Below are positions 40,725 through 50,296 of a DNA stretch of 64,000 nucleotides, piece by piece. The stretch covers positions 1-64,000 of the forward strand of contig NZ_MULI01000040.1 in assembly GCF_002939385.1 (NCBI RefSeq). Direction: 5' to 3'. The DNA comes from Streptomyces sp. MH60. Lineage in GTDB: Bacteria; Actinomycetota; Actinomycetes; Streptomycetales; Streptomycetaceae. Numbering within the stretch: position 1 is the first letter of the stretch; every line of letters begins with the position of its first letter. A program made the position numbers and the translations under genes. Below the pieces are notes generated by a model. The model saw only the letters and a list, made by a program, of their open reading frames with translations, searched no databases and had not been told where the DNA came from.

Positions 40725-41051
40725 GTGTCGCTCGACGCCTCCCGCATCGAACCCCGCCCCGAGCGGCTGCCCGCTCACGAGGCGCGCCAGCGCCTCGAAC
40801 ACGCCCGCAACACCCGCATCACCCAGCTGCGGGCCCTCGACGAGAGCGGCCAGGCGGACGATCAGCTGATGTCCGCGCAGAAGGCCGCGATCGAGCGGGT
40901 GCTCAAGGAGATCGACGAGGCCTTCGCCCGGGTCGAGGACGGCACCTACGGCGCCTGCCTGGGCTGCGGCAAGCCCGTCCCGGGGGAGCGCCTGGAAATC
41001 CTCCCCTACACGCGGTACTGCGTCGCCTGCCAGCGCCGCGCCGCCGCCTGA
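40725..41051 (+). CDS. DksA/TraR-family zinc-finger protein
   Basis: The 108 residues from GTG 40725 have a coiled-coil N-terminal region and a DksA-type C4 zinc finger ('CLGCGKPVPGERLEILPYTRYCVAC'). DksA-like proteins bind RNA polymerase through the secondary channel. The D-x-x-D-x-A tip of true DksA is missing ('SAQKAAIERV'), so it is probably a divergent regulator. The RBS is AAAGGA. It is followed by a second family member 57 bp downstream, and both belong to an operon controlled by the dyads upstream. Confidence 0.88.
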   Translation: MSLDASRIEPRPERLPAHEARQRLEHARNTRITQLRALDESGQADDQLMSAQKAAIERVLKEIDEAFARVEDGTYGACLGCGKPVPGERLEILPYTRYCVACQRRAAA

Positions 41052-41108
41052 CCGGCGTTTCCCGGTCCCCGTCCACAACCGTCCCTCCCGCCCTGCCCAA
41101 GGGGTGAA

Positions 41109-41489
41109 GTGGTGAACAACCAGATCATCGGCGACCGCGACACGCGTCCGTCGCCCCTGTCGCCCGAGGACCTCGCCGCAATCCGGGACGACCTCCGGGA
41201 GCAGCGGCTGTTCCGCGAGGACCAGCTGCGCCAGATCGCCGCGGTCCCGGCCCGCACCGACGCGCCGGTCCAGCGGCGGTCCGCCGCGCAGACCGAGGTC
41301 CGGGTCAAGCTGGCGGCCTCCGCGCGCATGGTCCTCGCCGACGTGGAAGCGGCGCTCGACCGCATCGTCGAGGGCCGCTACGGCCGGTGTCATCTGTGCC
41401 GGCGCGCCATCGACCGCGACCGGCTGATGATCGTGCCGCAGGCCCGCTACTGCGCCCGCTGCCAGCAGGTGCGGGAGGCCGGACGATGA
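41109..41489 (+). CDS. Second DksA/TraR-family zinc-finger protein
   Basis: The 126 residues have the same layout as the upstream gene: an N-terminal helical region ('LSPEDLAAIRDDLREQRLFREDQLRQIAAV') and a C4 zinc finger ('CHLCRRAIDRDRLMIVPQARYCARC'). GTG 41109 and GTG 41112 are adjacent start options. The gene overlaps the MreB-like ORF by ATGA. Two DksA-like proteins in tandem may act as a heterologous pair on RNA polymerase; whether they interact is unknown. Confidence 0.85.
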   Translation: MVNNQIIGDRDTRPSPLSPEDLAAIRDDLREQRLFREDQLRQIAAVPARTDAPVQRRSAAQTEVRVKLAASARMVLADVEAALDRIVEGRYGRCHLCRRAIDRDRLMIVPQARYCARCQQVREAGR

Positions 41490-42267
41490 CCCTGCTCCGG
41501 CGGTCCCGAGCCGCCCCGTCCCGGCACCGGCCCTGGCCGCTGTGCCGGCGGTGCGGCGGCGTCGCCCTCGACATGGGCAGCGCCCGTACCCGCGCCTGGG
41601 TCGCCGGGCGCGGGATGATCCTCGACGTGCCGACGGTGACCTTCCCCGGCACGGGCGCGGTGTACCCCATCCAGCGCGGCTCCATCGTCGACACCCAGGG
41701 CACGGCCCGGATGCTCGACCGGCTGCTGGGCCACCGGCTGCCCCGCTTCGCCCGTCCGGTGGTGGTGGTGACCGCGCCGGTGCTGGGCGGGCCCGCCTAC
41801 CGGGCCCAGGCCCGTACGGCCGTGGAGGTGCTGCGCCCGCGCAGTGTGCTGACCGTGCCCAGCGCGCGGGCGGTGGCCCTCGCGGCGGGCGCCGACCTGT
41901 CCCGGCCGCTGCTCGTCATGGACATCGGCGCCCATCTCACGGAGGTGGTGCTGCTGGTGGACGGCGCCGTGTTCGACGCCCGCCGCACCGCGCTGGGCAC
42001 CGGGGACATCGACGACGCGACCCCGTCCGCGCGGATCGGCGAGGCGCTGGCCGACATGACGACCTCGATGCTGCGGCAGGACTGGCGGGCGGGGGCGCGC
42101 TGCGCCCCGAGATCACCTGCCGGCTCGCCGACCGGCTGCACGTGCCGCTGCGCGCGGTACCCGCACCGCACACGGCGGCCGTACGCGGCGCCGCGATGCT
42201 CCTGGAGGCCGCCCACACCCACCCGTCGACCACGGGCACCGACCCACCGGACGACCACCCGCACTGA
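41486..42267 (+). pseudogene. MreB/actin-like protein, disrupted by frameshift or deletion
   Basis: From ATG 41486 the frame encodes an actin-like fold: phosphate-1-like 'VALDMGSARTRAWVAGRGMILDVPTVT', connect region 'GTARMLDRLLGHRLPRFARPVVVVTAPVLGGPAYRAQARTAVEVLRPRSVLTVPSARAVALAAG', and phosphate-2-like 'LLVMDIGAHLTEVVLLVDG'. At about 42090 ('MLRQDWRAG') homology jumps to the next frame, which gives 'GGGALRPEITCRLADRLHVPLRAVPAPHTAAVRGAAMLLEAAH' to a TGA at 42267. The two segments are one protein in different frames, and part of the linker between them seems lost. The unshifted frame runs on as Pro/Arg nonsense to 42817. It is coupled to the second DksA-like gene and may be inactive or a sequencing error. 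Confidence 0.75.
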
Positions 42268-42365
42268 TCCGGTGCCCCGGCACCGCCCGCCCCGGCCCCG
42301 GACCGGCCCCCACTCCGCCGTCGGGTCCCGCCCCAGGCCCCAGCCCCGCCATCCCGCCCCCGCTC

Positions 42366-42399
42366 GTACGGCCGGCGCCCGCCCCGGCGCCGGCCGTAC
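42366..42399 (+). terminator. Strong terminator with 14-bp stem
   Basis: Perfect 14-bp arms GTACGGCCGGCGCC (42366-42379) and GGCGCCGGCCGTAC (42386-42399) around a 6-nt loop, about 100 bp after the MreB-like stop. Read-through to the Rv1733c-like gene would have to cross it. Confidence 0.75.
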
Positions 42400-42423
42400 C
42401 CCGCGTCCGCCCTGCGCCCCCGT

Positions 42424-42442
42424 CCCCACCCCCCACCCACCC
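42424..42442 (-). other. Predicted G-quadruplex motif
   Basis: On the minus strand the tract GGG-T-GGG-T-GGGGGG-T-GGGG has four G-runs with single-nucleotide loops, the most stable parallel quadruplex pattern. It is on the template strand for the flanking plus-strand genes. Other bases of the 276-bp gap 42268-42543 are a long pyrimidine-rich stretch without a gene. Confidence 0.65.
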
Positions 42443-42543
42443 GCCGTCCCGTTCCGCTCCGTTCCGTCCGACCCGCCGTCGACGCCGTTCCCCGGCGCCA
42501 CGGCGGCCGATCCGGCTGCCCCCAGCCAGGAAGGAGGCACACC

Positions 42544-43188
42544 GTGGCCGGCGAGATCCCGCAGGCCCAGCCACCACCCGCCGATCCCGGTGCCGAGCCC
42601 GCACGACACCCCTACCTCCTGCTGTGGCGGTGGCGGCGCAACCCGTTGCGGCGGCCGAGCGACCGGCTGGCGGCGTGGATCTCGCTCGGGCTGGTGCTCG
42701 CCGTGCTGGTGGCGGCCCCGGCGGCGATGTTCGGGGTCGGCGACAGCGCCTACCGGCACTACCGGAGCACCGCCGAGCACGAGGCACGGACCCGGGACCA
42801 CCGTCCCGCGGTCCTGATCCACGACGCCCCGCGCCATCCCGAGCCGGGGTCGGACGAGGCGAAGAAGGCCCGCTACCCGGTGCCGGTCGGCTACACCGGT
42901 CCGGACGGGGTGGGCAGAACCGGCACGACCGAGGTCGAACCGGGGCTGCCGGCGGACAGTACCGTCCTGGTGTGGGTCGACGCGGAGGGCCGGATCACCG
43001 AGCCGCCGCTGACCGTGGAGCAGATCCGCAGCCGCACGATGGGCTGGGCGATCCTCGCCTTCCTGGGCGTCGTCCTCACCGGCCTCGCGGCGCATGCCGC
43101 CACCGGCCTCGTGCTGCACCGGCGCAACCTCGCCCAGTGGGACGCGGCCTGGGCCAGCACGGCCCCGCGCTGGAGCAGACACCCGTGA
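42544..43188 (+). CDS. Rv1733c-like membrane protein
   Basis: The 214 residues from GTG 42544 (GGAGG 8 nt upstream) have two membrane helices ('RLAAWISLGLVLAVLVAAPAAMFGV' and 'MGWAILAFLGVVLTGLAAHAATGLV') flanking an extracytoplasmic domain ('YPVPVGYTGPDGVGRTGTTEV', 'GSTVLVWVDAEGRIT'-type 'DSTVLVWVDAEGRI'). This matches the Rv1733c family, a DosR-regulon membrane protein of M. tuberculosis of unknown function. Its position after DksA-like genes supports a dormancy-type cluster. It is separated from the MreB-like ORF by a terminator and a G-quadruplex. Confidence 0.82.
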   Translation: MAGEIPQAQPPPADPGAEPARHPYLLLWRWRRNPLRRPSDRLAAWISLGLVLAVLVAAPAAMFGVGDSAYRHYRSTAEHEARTRDHRPAVLIHDAPRHPEPGSDEAKKARYPVPVGYTGPDGVGRTGTTEVEPGLPADSTVLVWVDAEGRITEPPLTVEQIRSRTMGWAILAFLGVVLTGLAAHAATGLVLHRRNLAQWDAAWASTAPRWSRHP

Positions 43189-43213
43189 CGACGCCCGTCC
43201 CGGCGCGGCTCCC

Positions 43214-44002
43214 TCACGCCGTCGCCGCGCCCGCCGCCGGCGGCGTCAACTGCCGGGCCAGCCACGTCGGTACGCCGCCCAGCAGCCGGAACAGCCGCCG
43301 CGCCTCCTCCCGCAGCCGGGACGCCTCCGGCTCCGACTCGGCGTCCGCGAGCGAGGCCAGTGCCGGAGCCGTACCGACGAGGTACCCCAGCTCCTCGCGG
43401 ATGCGCAGCGACTCGGCGAAACCGTGCCGCGCCTCGGCCAGCTCCCCCTCCCGCAGGGCGAGTCCGGCCAGATGCCGCCAGGTGAAGGACTGGAGCAGCG
43501 GGTCGGCGTGCGCGGTGGCGCCCGCGTGGGCCCGCCGGTACGCCGCGCGGGCGGCCTGCGGAGAGCGGGTCAGGTTCTCCGCGACCAGCCCGCGCCGGAA
43601 ATCCAGCAGCGCCCGTCCCCCGGCCCCCGGCGCGATCAGCGCCGCCGCCCGGCCCAGCGCGGCCCGCGCCTCGTCGGCCCGGTCGCGCACCCCGTGCACC
43701 GTGGCGGCGTACGCGAGCTGGCCCCGTTCACAGGCGGCGGCCCCGCGTTCGTCGTCGGTGTGCGCCAGGGCCTCCGCGGTGCGCAGCGCGTCCTCGGCCT
43801 CGGCCCAGCCCTGCTCCGTGTACAGGCACCGCTCCACCAGCAGCGCGGTCCGCCGCAAGGCGGTGTCCGCGGTGACCGGCTCCAGCAGGGCGGCCGCGTC
43901 GGCCCAGCAGCCGCGCGAGCGCAACCGCCATACCGCGGTCTGGAGCGGATCGTCACCTTCGGTCGTTCCCCAGCCAGAACCAGCCATGGCGGAATGCGCC
44001 AC
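43214..44002 (-). CDS. Helical-repeat (TPR-like) protein
   Basis: The 262 residues are nearly all alpha-helical with repeated A/L/Y spacings like tetratricopeptide repeats ('AEAEDALRTAEALAHTDDERGAAACERGQLAYAATVHG', 'ARAALGRAAALI', 'AARAAYRRAHAGATAHADPLLQSFTWRHLAGLALREGELAEARHGFAESLRI'). No enzymatic motif. It lies downstream of pucR on the same strand with 172 bp between, but a terminator follows pucR, so it probably has its own promoter. The GTGAAA-GA-TTTCAC dyad at 44087-44100 is in that promoter region. Confidence 0.7.
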   Translation of the reverse strand: MAHSAMAGSGWGTTEGDDPLQTAVWRLRSRGCWADAAALLEPVTADTALRRTALLVERCLYTEQGWAEAEDALRTAEALAHTDDERGAAACERGQLAYAATVHGVRDRADEARAALGRAAALIAPGAGGRALLDFRRGLVAENLTRSPQAARAAYRRAHAGATAHADPLLQSFTWRHLAGLALREGELAEARHGFAESLRIREELGYLVGTAPALASLADAESEPEASRLREEARRLFRLLGGVPTWLARQLTPPAAGAATA

Positions 44003-44086
44003 GTCGCCCTCCCCTTAGCACGCCATCGAGCTCTCGAGTGGTGGCCGCATCTCAGCACGGATCCGGCGGCCCGGCCAAGGGGATGG

Positions 44087-44100
44087 GTGAAAGATTTCAC
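44087..44100. promoter_or_regulatory. Inverted repeat upstream of TPR-like gene
   Basis: GTGAAA-GA-TTTCAC is a perfect 6-bp-arm dyad, unusually AT-rich for the genome, about 85 bp upstream of the ATG at 44002. It is a candidate operator for that gene. Confidence 0.45.
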
Positions 44101-44147
44101 AAAGTCGTGGACTTGGTGCCGTCGAGGTTGGGGAACGCCTCGGGCCC

Positions 44148-44173
44148 GCCCGGGGCTCCCGCGTGCCCCGGGC
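44148..44173 (-). terminator. Terminator after pucR
   Basis: 9-bp arms GCCCGGGGC (44148-44156) and GCCCCGGGC (44165-44173) with an 8-nt loop, immediately next to the pucR stop at 44175. Confidence 0.65.
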
Positions 44174-44174
44174 C

Positions 44175-45884
44175 TCAGCTCATCCGCAGGGCCAGGAAGA
44201 AGTCCAGCTTGTCCTCCAGGCGCGACAGATCACGCCCCGTCAACTGCTCGATCCGCCCGACGCGGTAGCGCAGCGTGTTGACGTGCAGGTGCAGCCGGTT
44301 GGCACAGCGCGTCCAGGAGCCGTCGCTGGCGAGGAACGCCTCCAGCGTCGGGATCAGCTCGGCGCGGTGGCGGCGGTCGTAGTCCCTCAGCGGATCGAGC
44401 AGCCGGGCGGTGAAGGCGCGCCGTACGTCGTCGGGGACGAAGGGGAGCAGCAGCACGTGCGAGGCCAGCTCCTGGTGGCCGGCCGCACAGACCCGGCCGG
44501 GGCGCGCCGCGGCGACCCGGCGCGCGTGCCGGGCCTCCTCCAGCGCCCCGCGCAGCCCCTCCGCCGAGTGCACGGCCGCGCTGACGCCGAGCGTGACCCG
44601 CCCGTCGCCGTCCAGCCCCGCCGACAGCGGCTCCCGCACGGACTCCAGCAGCGCTTCCGCGAGGACCCCGGCCTCGCTCCCGTCGTGCTCGGTGGAGACC
44701 GCCGGCAGCGGTACGAGGGCGACCGCTTCCCCGCCGGTGTGCGCCACGGCGATGCGGTCCGACTGCTCGGGCCCGGTGGCGTGCGGGTCGACGAGGATCT
44801 CCTCCAGCAGGGTCTGCGCGACCCGGCCGGTCTGCTCGTCGCCGTCCTCCCACTCCACCCGGGCCACCACGACCTGCCAGTGCGGTGCCGCGCCGAGGCC
44901 CGGCAGCAGCACCGGCGCCGCCACCCGGAGCCGGGCCGCGATCTCGGCCGGCGCGGCGCCCGTCTGCACCAGCTCCAGGACCTCCTGGGCCAGCCGCCGC
45001 CGCACCGTGCGCGCCGCGTCTCGCCGGTCCCGTTCGACCGCGATCAGCTGGGTGACGCCGTACAGCAGGTCGAGCCGCTCCTCGGCCCAGTCCCCGGCGT
45101 CCGCCTCCACCACGAGGAGCCAGTCGGACAGCACCGTCTCGCGCACGTCCCGGCCCGCGCCCGCGCCCTGCGGGGCACGCGCTCCCTGGGGCGTCACGGG
45201 GGGCTGCCCCCGGCCGCGCACCGGGAAGAGGCTGTACGTCGTGGAGCCCACGGGCACCCGGTGCGGGGCGCGCCGGCCCGTACGGGTGGCCGCGAGGTGC
45301 TCGGCCGCCAGCTTGGCGCAGACCTCGGCGGAGAGCGCGGGCTCCGCGTCCTTCGGCCCGGCGACCTGCCGGCCGGTGGGGGAGAGCACCCAGGCCCGCA
45401 GGTCGAGGTCGGAGCCGAGCAGGTCGAGGACCACGTCGGGGCCGCCGCCCGCCGGTCCCGAGGTCATCATCCGGCGGTGCCGGTCGACCACGGCCGCGAG
45501 GTCCCCCGCCCGCTCGCCGGAGACCTGGCGCACCACGTGCTCGGTGATCGTCGCGAAGGCCACCGACTCGTGCACCGCGAACAGCGGCAGCCGGTGCCGC
45601 GCGCACGCCACCACCAGGTCCTCCGGCACGCTCCCCAGCTCCGCCTCACCGGCGGCCAGCGCGGCCACCTGGGCCTGCACGAGGAGGCGGACGAACGGCT
45701 CGGAGTCGGCGGCGTCCCGGCGCCAGGCCAGGCCGGTGAGCACCAGCTCGCCGCCCGAGAGATAGCGGCTGGGGTCCCGCAGGTCGGTGGTCATCACGCC
45801 GCGGACCGTGCGGTCCAGCTCGTCCTCGCCGCCGAGCAGCTTGAGGCCCAGCGCGTCGGTGTCCAGCAGTGCGCGCAGCCGCAT
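44175..45884 (-). CDS. pucR: PucR-family purine catabolism regulator
   Basis: The 569 residues from ATG 45884 start with the PucR sensor domain (1 to about 120: 'LRALLDTDALGLKLLGGEDELDRTVRGVMTTDLRDPSRYLSGGELVLTGLAW'). A central GGDEF-like domain and the C-terminal PucR-type HTH follow ('LEAFLASDGSWTRCANRLHLHVNTLRYRVGRIEQLTGRDL'). It is divergent from the xanthine dehydrogenase operon across 289 bp. PucR in Bacillus activates purine degradation; here it probably controls xdh expression in response to a purine intermediate. Upstream in-frame ATGs exist but the PucR domain begins at 45884. Confidence 0.88.
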   Translation of the reverse strand: MRLRALLDTDALGLKLLGGEDELDRTVRGVMTTDLRDPSRYLSGGELVLTGLAWRRDAADSEPFVRLLVQAQVAALAAGEAELGSVPEDLVVACARHRLPLFAVHESVAFATITEHVVRQVSGERAGDLAAVVDRHRRMMTSGPAGGGPDVVLDLLGSDLDLRAWVLSPTGRQVAGPKDAEPALSAEVCAKLAAEHLAATRTGRRAPHRVPVGSTTYSLFPVRGRGQPPVTPQGARAPQGAGAGRDVRETVLSDWLLVVEADAGDWAEERLDLLYGVTQLIAVERDRRDAARTVRRRLAQEVLELVQTGAAPAEIAARLRVAAPVLLPGLGAAPHWQVVVARVEWEDGDEQTGRVAQTLLEEILVDPHATGPEQSDRIAVAHTGGEAVALVPLPAVSTEHDGSEAGVLAEALLESVREPLSAGLDGDGRVTLGVSAAVHSAEGLRGALEEARHARRVAAARPGRVCAAGHQELASHVLLLPFVPDDVRRAFTARLLDPLRDYDRRHRAELIPTLEAFLASDGSWTRCANRLHLHVNTLRYRVGRIEQLTGRDLSRLEDKLDFFLALRMS

Positions 45885-46173
45885 TCTCGTCGCCGCCGTT
45901 CTTTGTCTCGAAGTGTTCCAGGTCACGCGGCTGTGTCGCCCGATTCCAGAGGAGAAAAGGGAGGCTTCTGAGCACCTCCGTTCATACGAATCTACAAGAT
46001 GCCCGCCCTGGCCAGCCAACTCCTTCATGGTTTCTGCGACTGACCCTGGTGGAGCACACGACGGTGTACTGAGGCCATTCCACGTGAACAACACATGAAC
46101 GAGCCGGGCCCCGGCCCACGGAATTGGCTCGATCTCTACGACCACCGCACGCAGACGAGGAAGAGAGCCGGTC
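45885..46173. promoter_or_regulatory. Divergent pucR-xdh control region
   Basis: The 289-bp region between pucR and the xdh operon is clearly more AT-rich than its surroundings (especially 45900-46110), as expected for paired promoters. The palindrome GCCGGGCCCCGGC lies near 46103. I cannot define a PucR site. The xdh start codon follows an AAGAGAG purine-rich ribosome site. Confidence 0.5.
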
Positions 46174-47063
46174 ATGGACTTCCTTCGCCCCGCCAGCTGG
46201 GAGGAGGCGCTCGCCGCGAAGGCCGAGCACCCCACCGCTGTGCCCATCGCGGGCGGTACCGACGTGATGGTCGAGATCAACTTCGATCACCGCAGGCCCG
46301 AGTACCTGATGGACCTGAACCGCATCGCCGACCTCACCGAGTGGGAGGTCGGAGCGGACTCCGTACGGCTCGGTGCCTCCGTGCCCTACACCCGGATCAT
46401 GGAGAACCTGCGCACCGAGCTGCCGGGTCTCGCCCTGGCCTCGCACACGGTCGCCTCCCCGCAGATCCGTCACCGCGGCGGCGTGGGCGGGAACCTCGGC
46501 ACCGCGTCCCCGGCCGGGGACGCCCACCCGGCGCTGCTCGCCGCCGGCGCCGAGGTCGAGGCCGAGTCGGTGCGCGGCACGCGCCGCATCCCGATCGACG
46601 CCTTCTACACCGGCGTGAAGCGCAACGCGCTGGAGCCCGACGAACTGATCCGCGCCGTGCACGTTCAGAAGGCCGACGGACCGCAGCAGTTCTCCAAGGT
46701 CGGCACCCGCAACGCCATGGTCATCGCCGTGTGCGCCTTCGGCCTCGCCCTGCACCCCGCCACCCGTACCGTGCGCACCGGCATCGGCTCGGCCGCGCCC
46801 ACCCCGGTCCGGGCGACGGCCGCCGAGGAGTTCCTGAACGCGGCGCTCCAGGACGGCGGCTTCTGGGAGAACGGGAAGATCATCACCCCGTCGGCCGTCA
46901 AGCGGTTCGCGGACCTGTGCGCCGCCGCCTGCAACCCGATCGACGACGTCCGGGGCACCGCGAGCTACCGCCGCCACGCGGTCGGCGTGATGGCCCGCCG
47001 GACGCTCACCTGGACCTGGGAGTCGTACCGCGGCGCCCGCCGCACCACGGAAGGAGCCGCGTG

Positions 47064-47064
<1 letters not shown>
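46174..47064 (+). CDS. xdhB: Xanthine dehydrogenase FAD-binding subunit
   Basis: The 296 residues have the molybdopterin-dehydrogenase FAD fold: 'PIAGGTDVMVEINFDHRRPEYLMDLNRI' (FAD pyrophosphate loop A-G-G-T-D at about 26-30), 'LRTELPGLALASHTVASPQIRHRGGVGGNLGTASPAGDAHPALLA' (the R-x-x-G-x-x-G-G-N motif), and a C-terminal CO_deh_flav_C domain. It passes electrons from the Fe-S subunit to NAD. The stop overlaps the following ATG. First gene of the operon. Confidence 0.93.
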
Positions 47065-47671
<607 letters not shown>

Positions 47672-47675
<4 letters not shown>

Positions 47676-50056
47676 CCGCCAACGGCGCACCCACCGGCAT
47701 CACCCAGGGCTCCCGGACCACGGGCGGCATCGGCGAGTCGACGCTCCGCCCGGACGGCGTCCTCAAGGTCACCGGCGAGTTCGCGTACTCGTCCGACATG
47801 TGGCACGAGGACATGCTCTGGGGCCAGATCCTGCGCTCCACCGTCGCGCACGCCGAGATCGTCTCCGTCGACACCAGCGAGGCACTGGCCACGGCGGGCG
47901 TGTACGCCGTCATGACGTACGACGACCTGCCCACCGACGTGCGCCACTACGGACTGGAGATCCGGGACACCCCGGTCCTCGCCCACGGCAAGGTCCGCCA
48001 CCACGGCGAGCCGGTCGCCATCGTGGCCGCCGACCACCCGGAGACCGCGCGCCGCGCCGCCGCCAAGATCAAGGTGGAGTACCGCGAGCTGCCCCTCGTC
48101 ACCGACGAGGCCTCCGCGACCGCCCCCGACGCGGTCCTCGTCCACGAGAACCGGAGCGACCCGCACAGCGGCCACGTCCCGCACCCCAACATCGTGCACC
48201 GCCAGCCGATCGTGCGCGGCGACGCCACCGCCGCCGCCGAGCGCGCCGAGGTGATCGTCGAGGGCGACTACTCCTTCGGCATGCAGGACCAGGCCTTCCT
48301 CGGCCCCGAGTCGGGGCTCGCGGTGCCCGGCGAGGACGGCGGCGTCGACCTCTACATCGCCACCCAGTGGCTCCACTCCGACCTGCGCCAGATCGCCCCC
48401 GTGCTCGGCCTGCCCGAGGACAAGGTGCGCATGACGCTGTCCGGCGTCGGCGGCGCCTTCGGCGGACGCGAGGACCTGTCGATGCAGATCCACGCCTGCC
48501 TCCTCGCGCTGCGCACCGGCAAACCCGTCAAGATCGTCTACAACCGCTTCGAGTCCTTCTTCGGCCACGTCCACCGCCACCCGGCCAGGCTCCACTACGA
48601 GCACGGCGCCACCCGCGACGGCCGGCTCACCCACGTGAAGTGCCGCATCGTCCTGGACGGCGGCGCCTACGCCTCCGCTTCCCCGGCGGTCGTCGGCAAC
48701 GCCGCCTCGCTGTCGGTCGGCCCGTACGTGTGCGAGGACGTGGACATCGAGGCCCTCGCCCTCTACTCCAACAACCCGCCCTGCGGCGCCATGCGCGGCT
48801 TCGGCGCCGTCCAGGCGTGCTTCGCCTACGAGGCGCAGATGGACAAGGTGGCGAAGGAACTCGGCCTGGACCCCGTGGAGTTCCGCCGGATCAACGCCAT
48901 GGAGCAGGGCACGATCATGCCCACCGGCCAGAGCGTCGACTCCCCGGCGCCGGTCGCCGAACTCCTGCGCCGCGTCAAGGCGATGCCCCTGCCGCCGGAA
49001 CGCCAGTGGGAGTCCAGCGAGGGCGCCGACGTACGGCAGCTGCCCGGCGGCCTGTCCAACACCACGCACGGCGAGGGCGTCGTACGGGGCGTCGGCTACG
49101 CCGTCGGCATCAAGAACGTCGGGTTCTCCGAGGGCTTCGACGACTACTCCACCGCCCGGGTCCGCCTGGAGGTCGCCGGCGGCCGGCCCGTCGTCACCGT
49201 GCACACGGCGATGGCGGAGGTCGGCCAGGGCGGTGTCACCGTCCACGCGCAGATCGCCCGCACCGAGCTGGGCGTCACCCAGGTCACCATCCAGCCCGCC
49301 GACACCCGGGTGGGCTCGGCCGGTTCCACCTCGGCCTCCCGGCAGACGTACGTCACGGGCGGCGCCGTCAAGCACGCTTGCGAGCTGGTGCGCGAGAAGG
49401 TCCTGGACATCGGCCGCCGCAGGCTCGGCTCCCACCACCCCGCCTGGGCCACCGCCGGACTCCTCCTGGAGGGCGGCAAGGTCGTCAGCGACGGCGGCGA
49501 GGTCCTCGCCGACCTCGTGGACGTCCTGGAGGACGAGGTGGTCGAGGTCGAGGAGGAGTGGCGGCACCGGCCGACCGAACCCTTCGACCCGCGCACCGGC
49601 CAGGGCAACGGCCACGTCCAGTACTCCTTCGCCGCGCACCGCGCCGTCGTCGAGGTCGACACCGAACTGGGCCTGGTCAAGGTGATCGAGCTGGCCTGCG
49701 CCCAGGACGTCGGCAAGGCGCTGAACCCGCTTTCCGTGATCGGCCAGATCCAGGGCGGCACCGTCCAGGGCCTGGGCATCGCGGTGATGGAGGAGATCGT
49801 CGTCGATCCCGTGACCGCCAAAGTACGGAACCCGTCCTTCACGGACTACCTGCTCCCCACGATTCTCGACACGCCGGCCCTACCGGTCGACGTGCTCGAA
49901 CTCGCCGACGACCACGCGCCCTACGGACTGCGCGGCGTCGGCGAGGCACCCACCCTGTCGTCCACCCCGGCGGTCCTCGCGGCCGTCCGGGACGCGACCG
50001 GGCTGGCGCTCGACCGCACGCCGGTACGGCCGGAACACCTCACCGGCACGGCGTGA
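47672..50056 (+). CDS. xdhA: Xanthine dehydrogenase molybdopterin subunit
   Basis: The 794 residues include the Ald_Xan_dh_C N-terminal domain and the MoCo-binding domain ('LSGVGGAFGGRE', 'CGAMRGFGAVQACFAYEAQMDKVAKEL', 'GQGGVTVHAQIA'). The conserved catalytic Glu lies near the C-terminus in 'LRGVGEAPTLSS'. It hydroxylates hypoxanthine and xanthine to urate. Clear membership of the xanthine dehydrogenase group is supported by the purine permease, XdhC and PucR neighbours. It is coupled to the Fe-S subunit. Confidence 0.93.
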
Positions 50057-50296
50057 CGCCGCCGTGGCGGGCCATCGTGCCTCCCCACAGAGCCTTGAGG
50101 GCCTGGGGGGATCCCCAGCGGCACGGGTGGGCGCCACGGAACCCCGACGCCGGTGACGGCCGTACCCACGGCCACGGATTCCGGCGTCGGTTCACCCCAA
50201 GGTGCAGTACCGGGCCGTCCCCCGAGCTGACACCTCCCAAATCCCACGCCTTCGCCGAAGGCACGGGTGCACCTATGAACCTTGGGAGACGGCCCC
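50057..50296. other. Intergenic region (240 bp) before NCS2 gene
   Basis: Between xdhA and the purine permease. It contains GCCTTC-GCC-GAAGGC near 50248-50262, a small hairpin, and CTGGGG-GGAT-CCCCAG near 50104-50119. Either could be a weak terminator for xdh or a regulator site. A GGGAGA ribosome site precedes the permease ATG. No gene. Confidence 0.45.

Noticed and set aside
42098..42817. Continuation of the MreB-like frame to 42817
   Set aside because: Pro/Arg/Thr-rich nonsense crossing a strong terminator and the start of the Rv1733c-like gene; explained by the frame break at about 42090.
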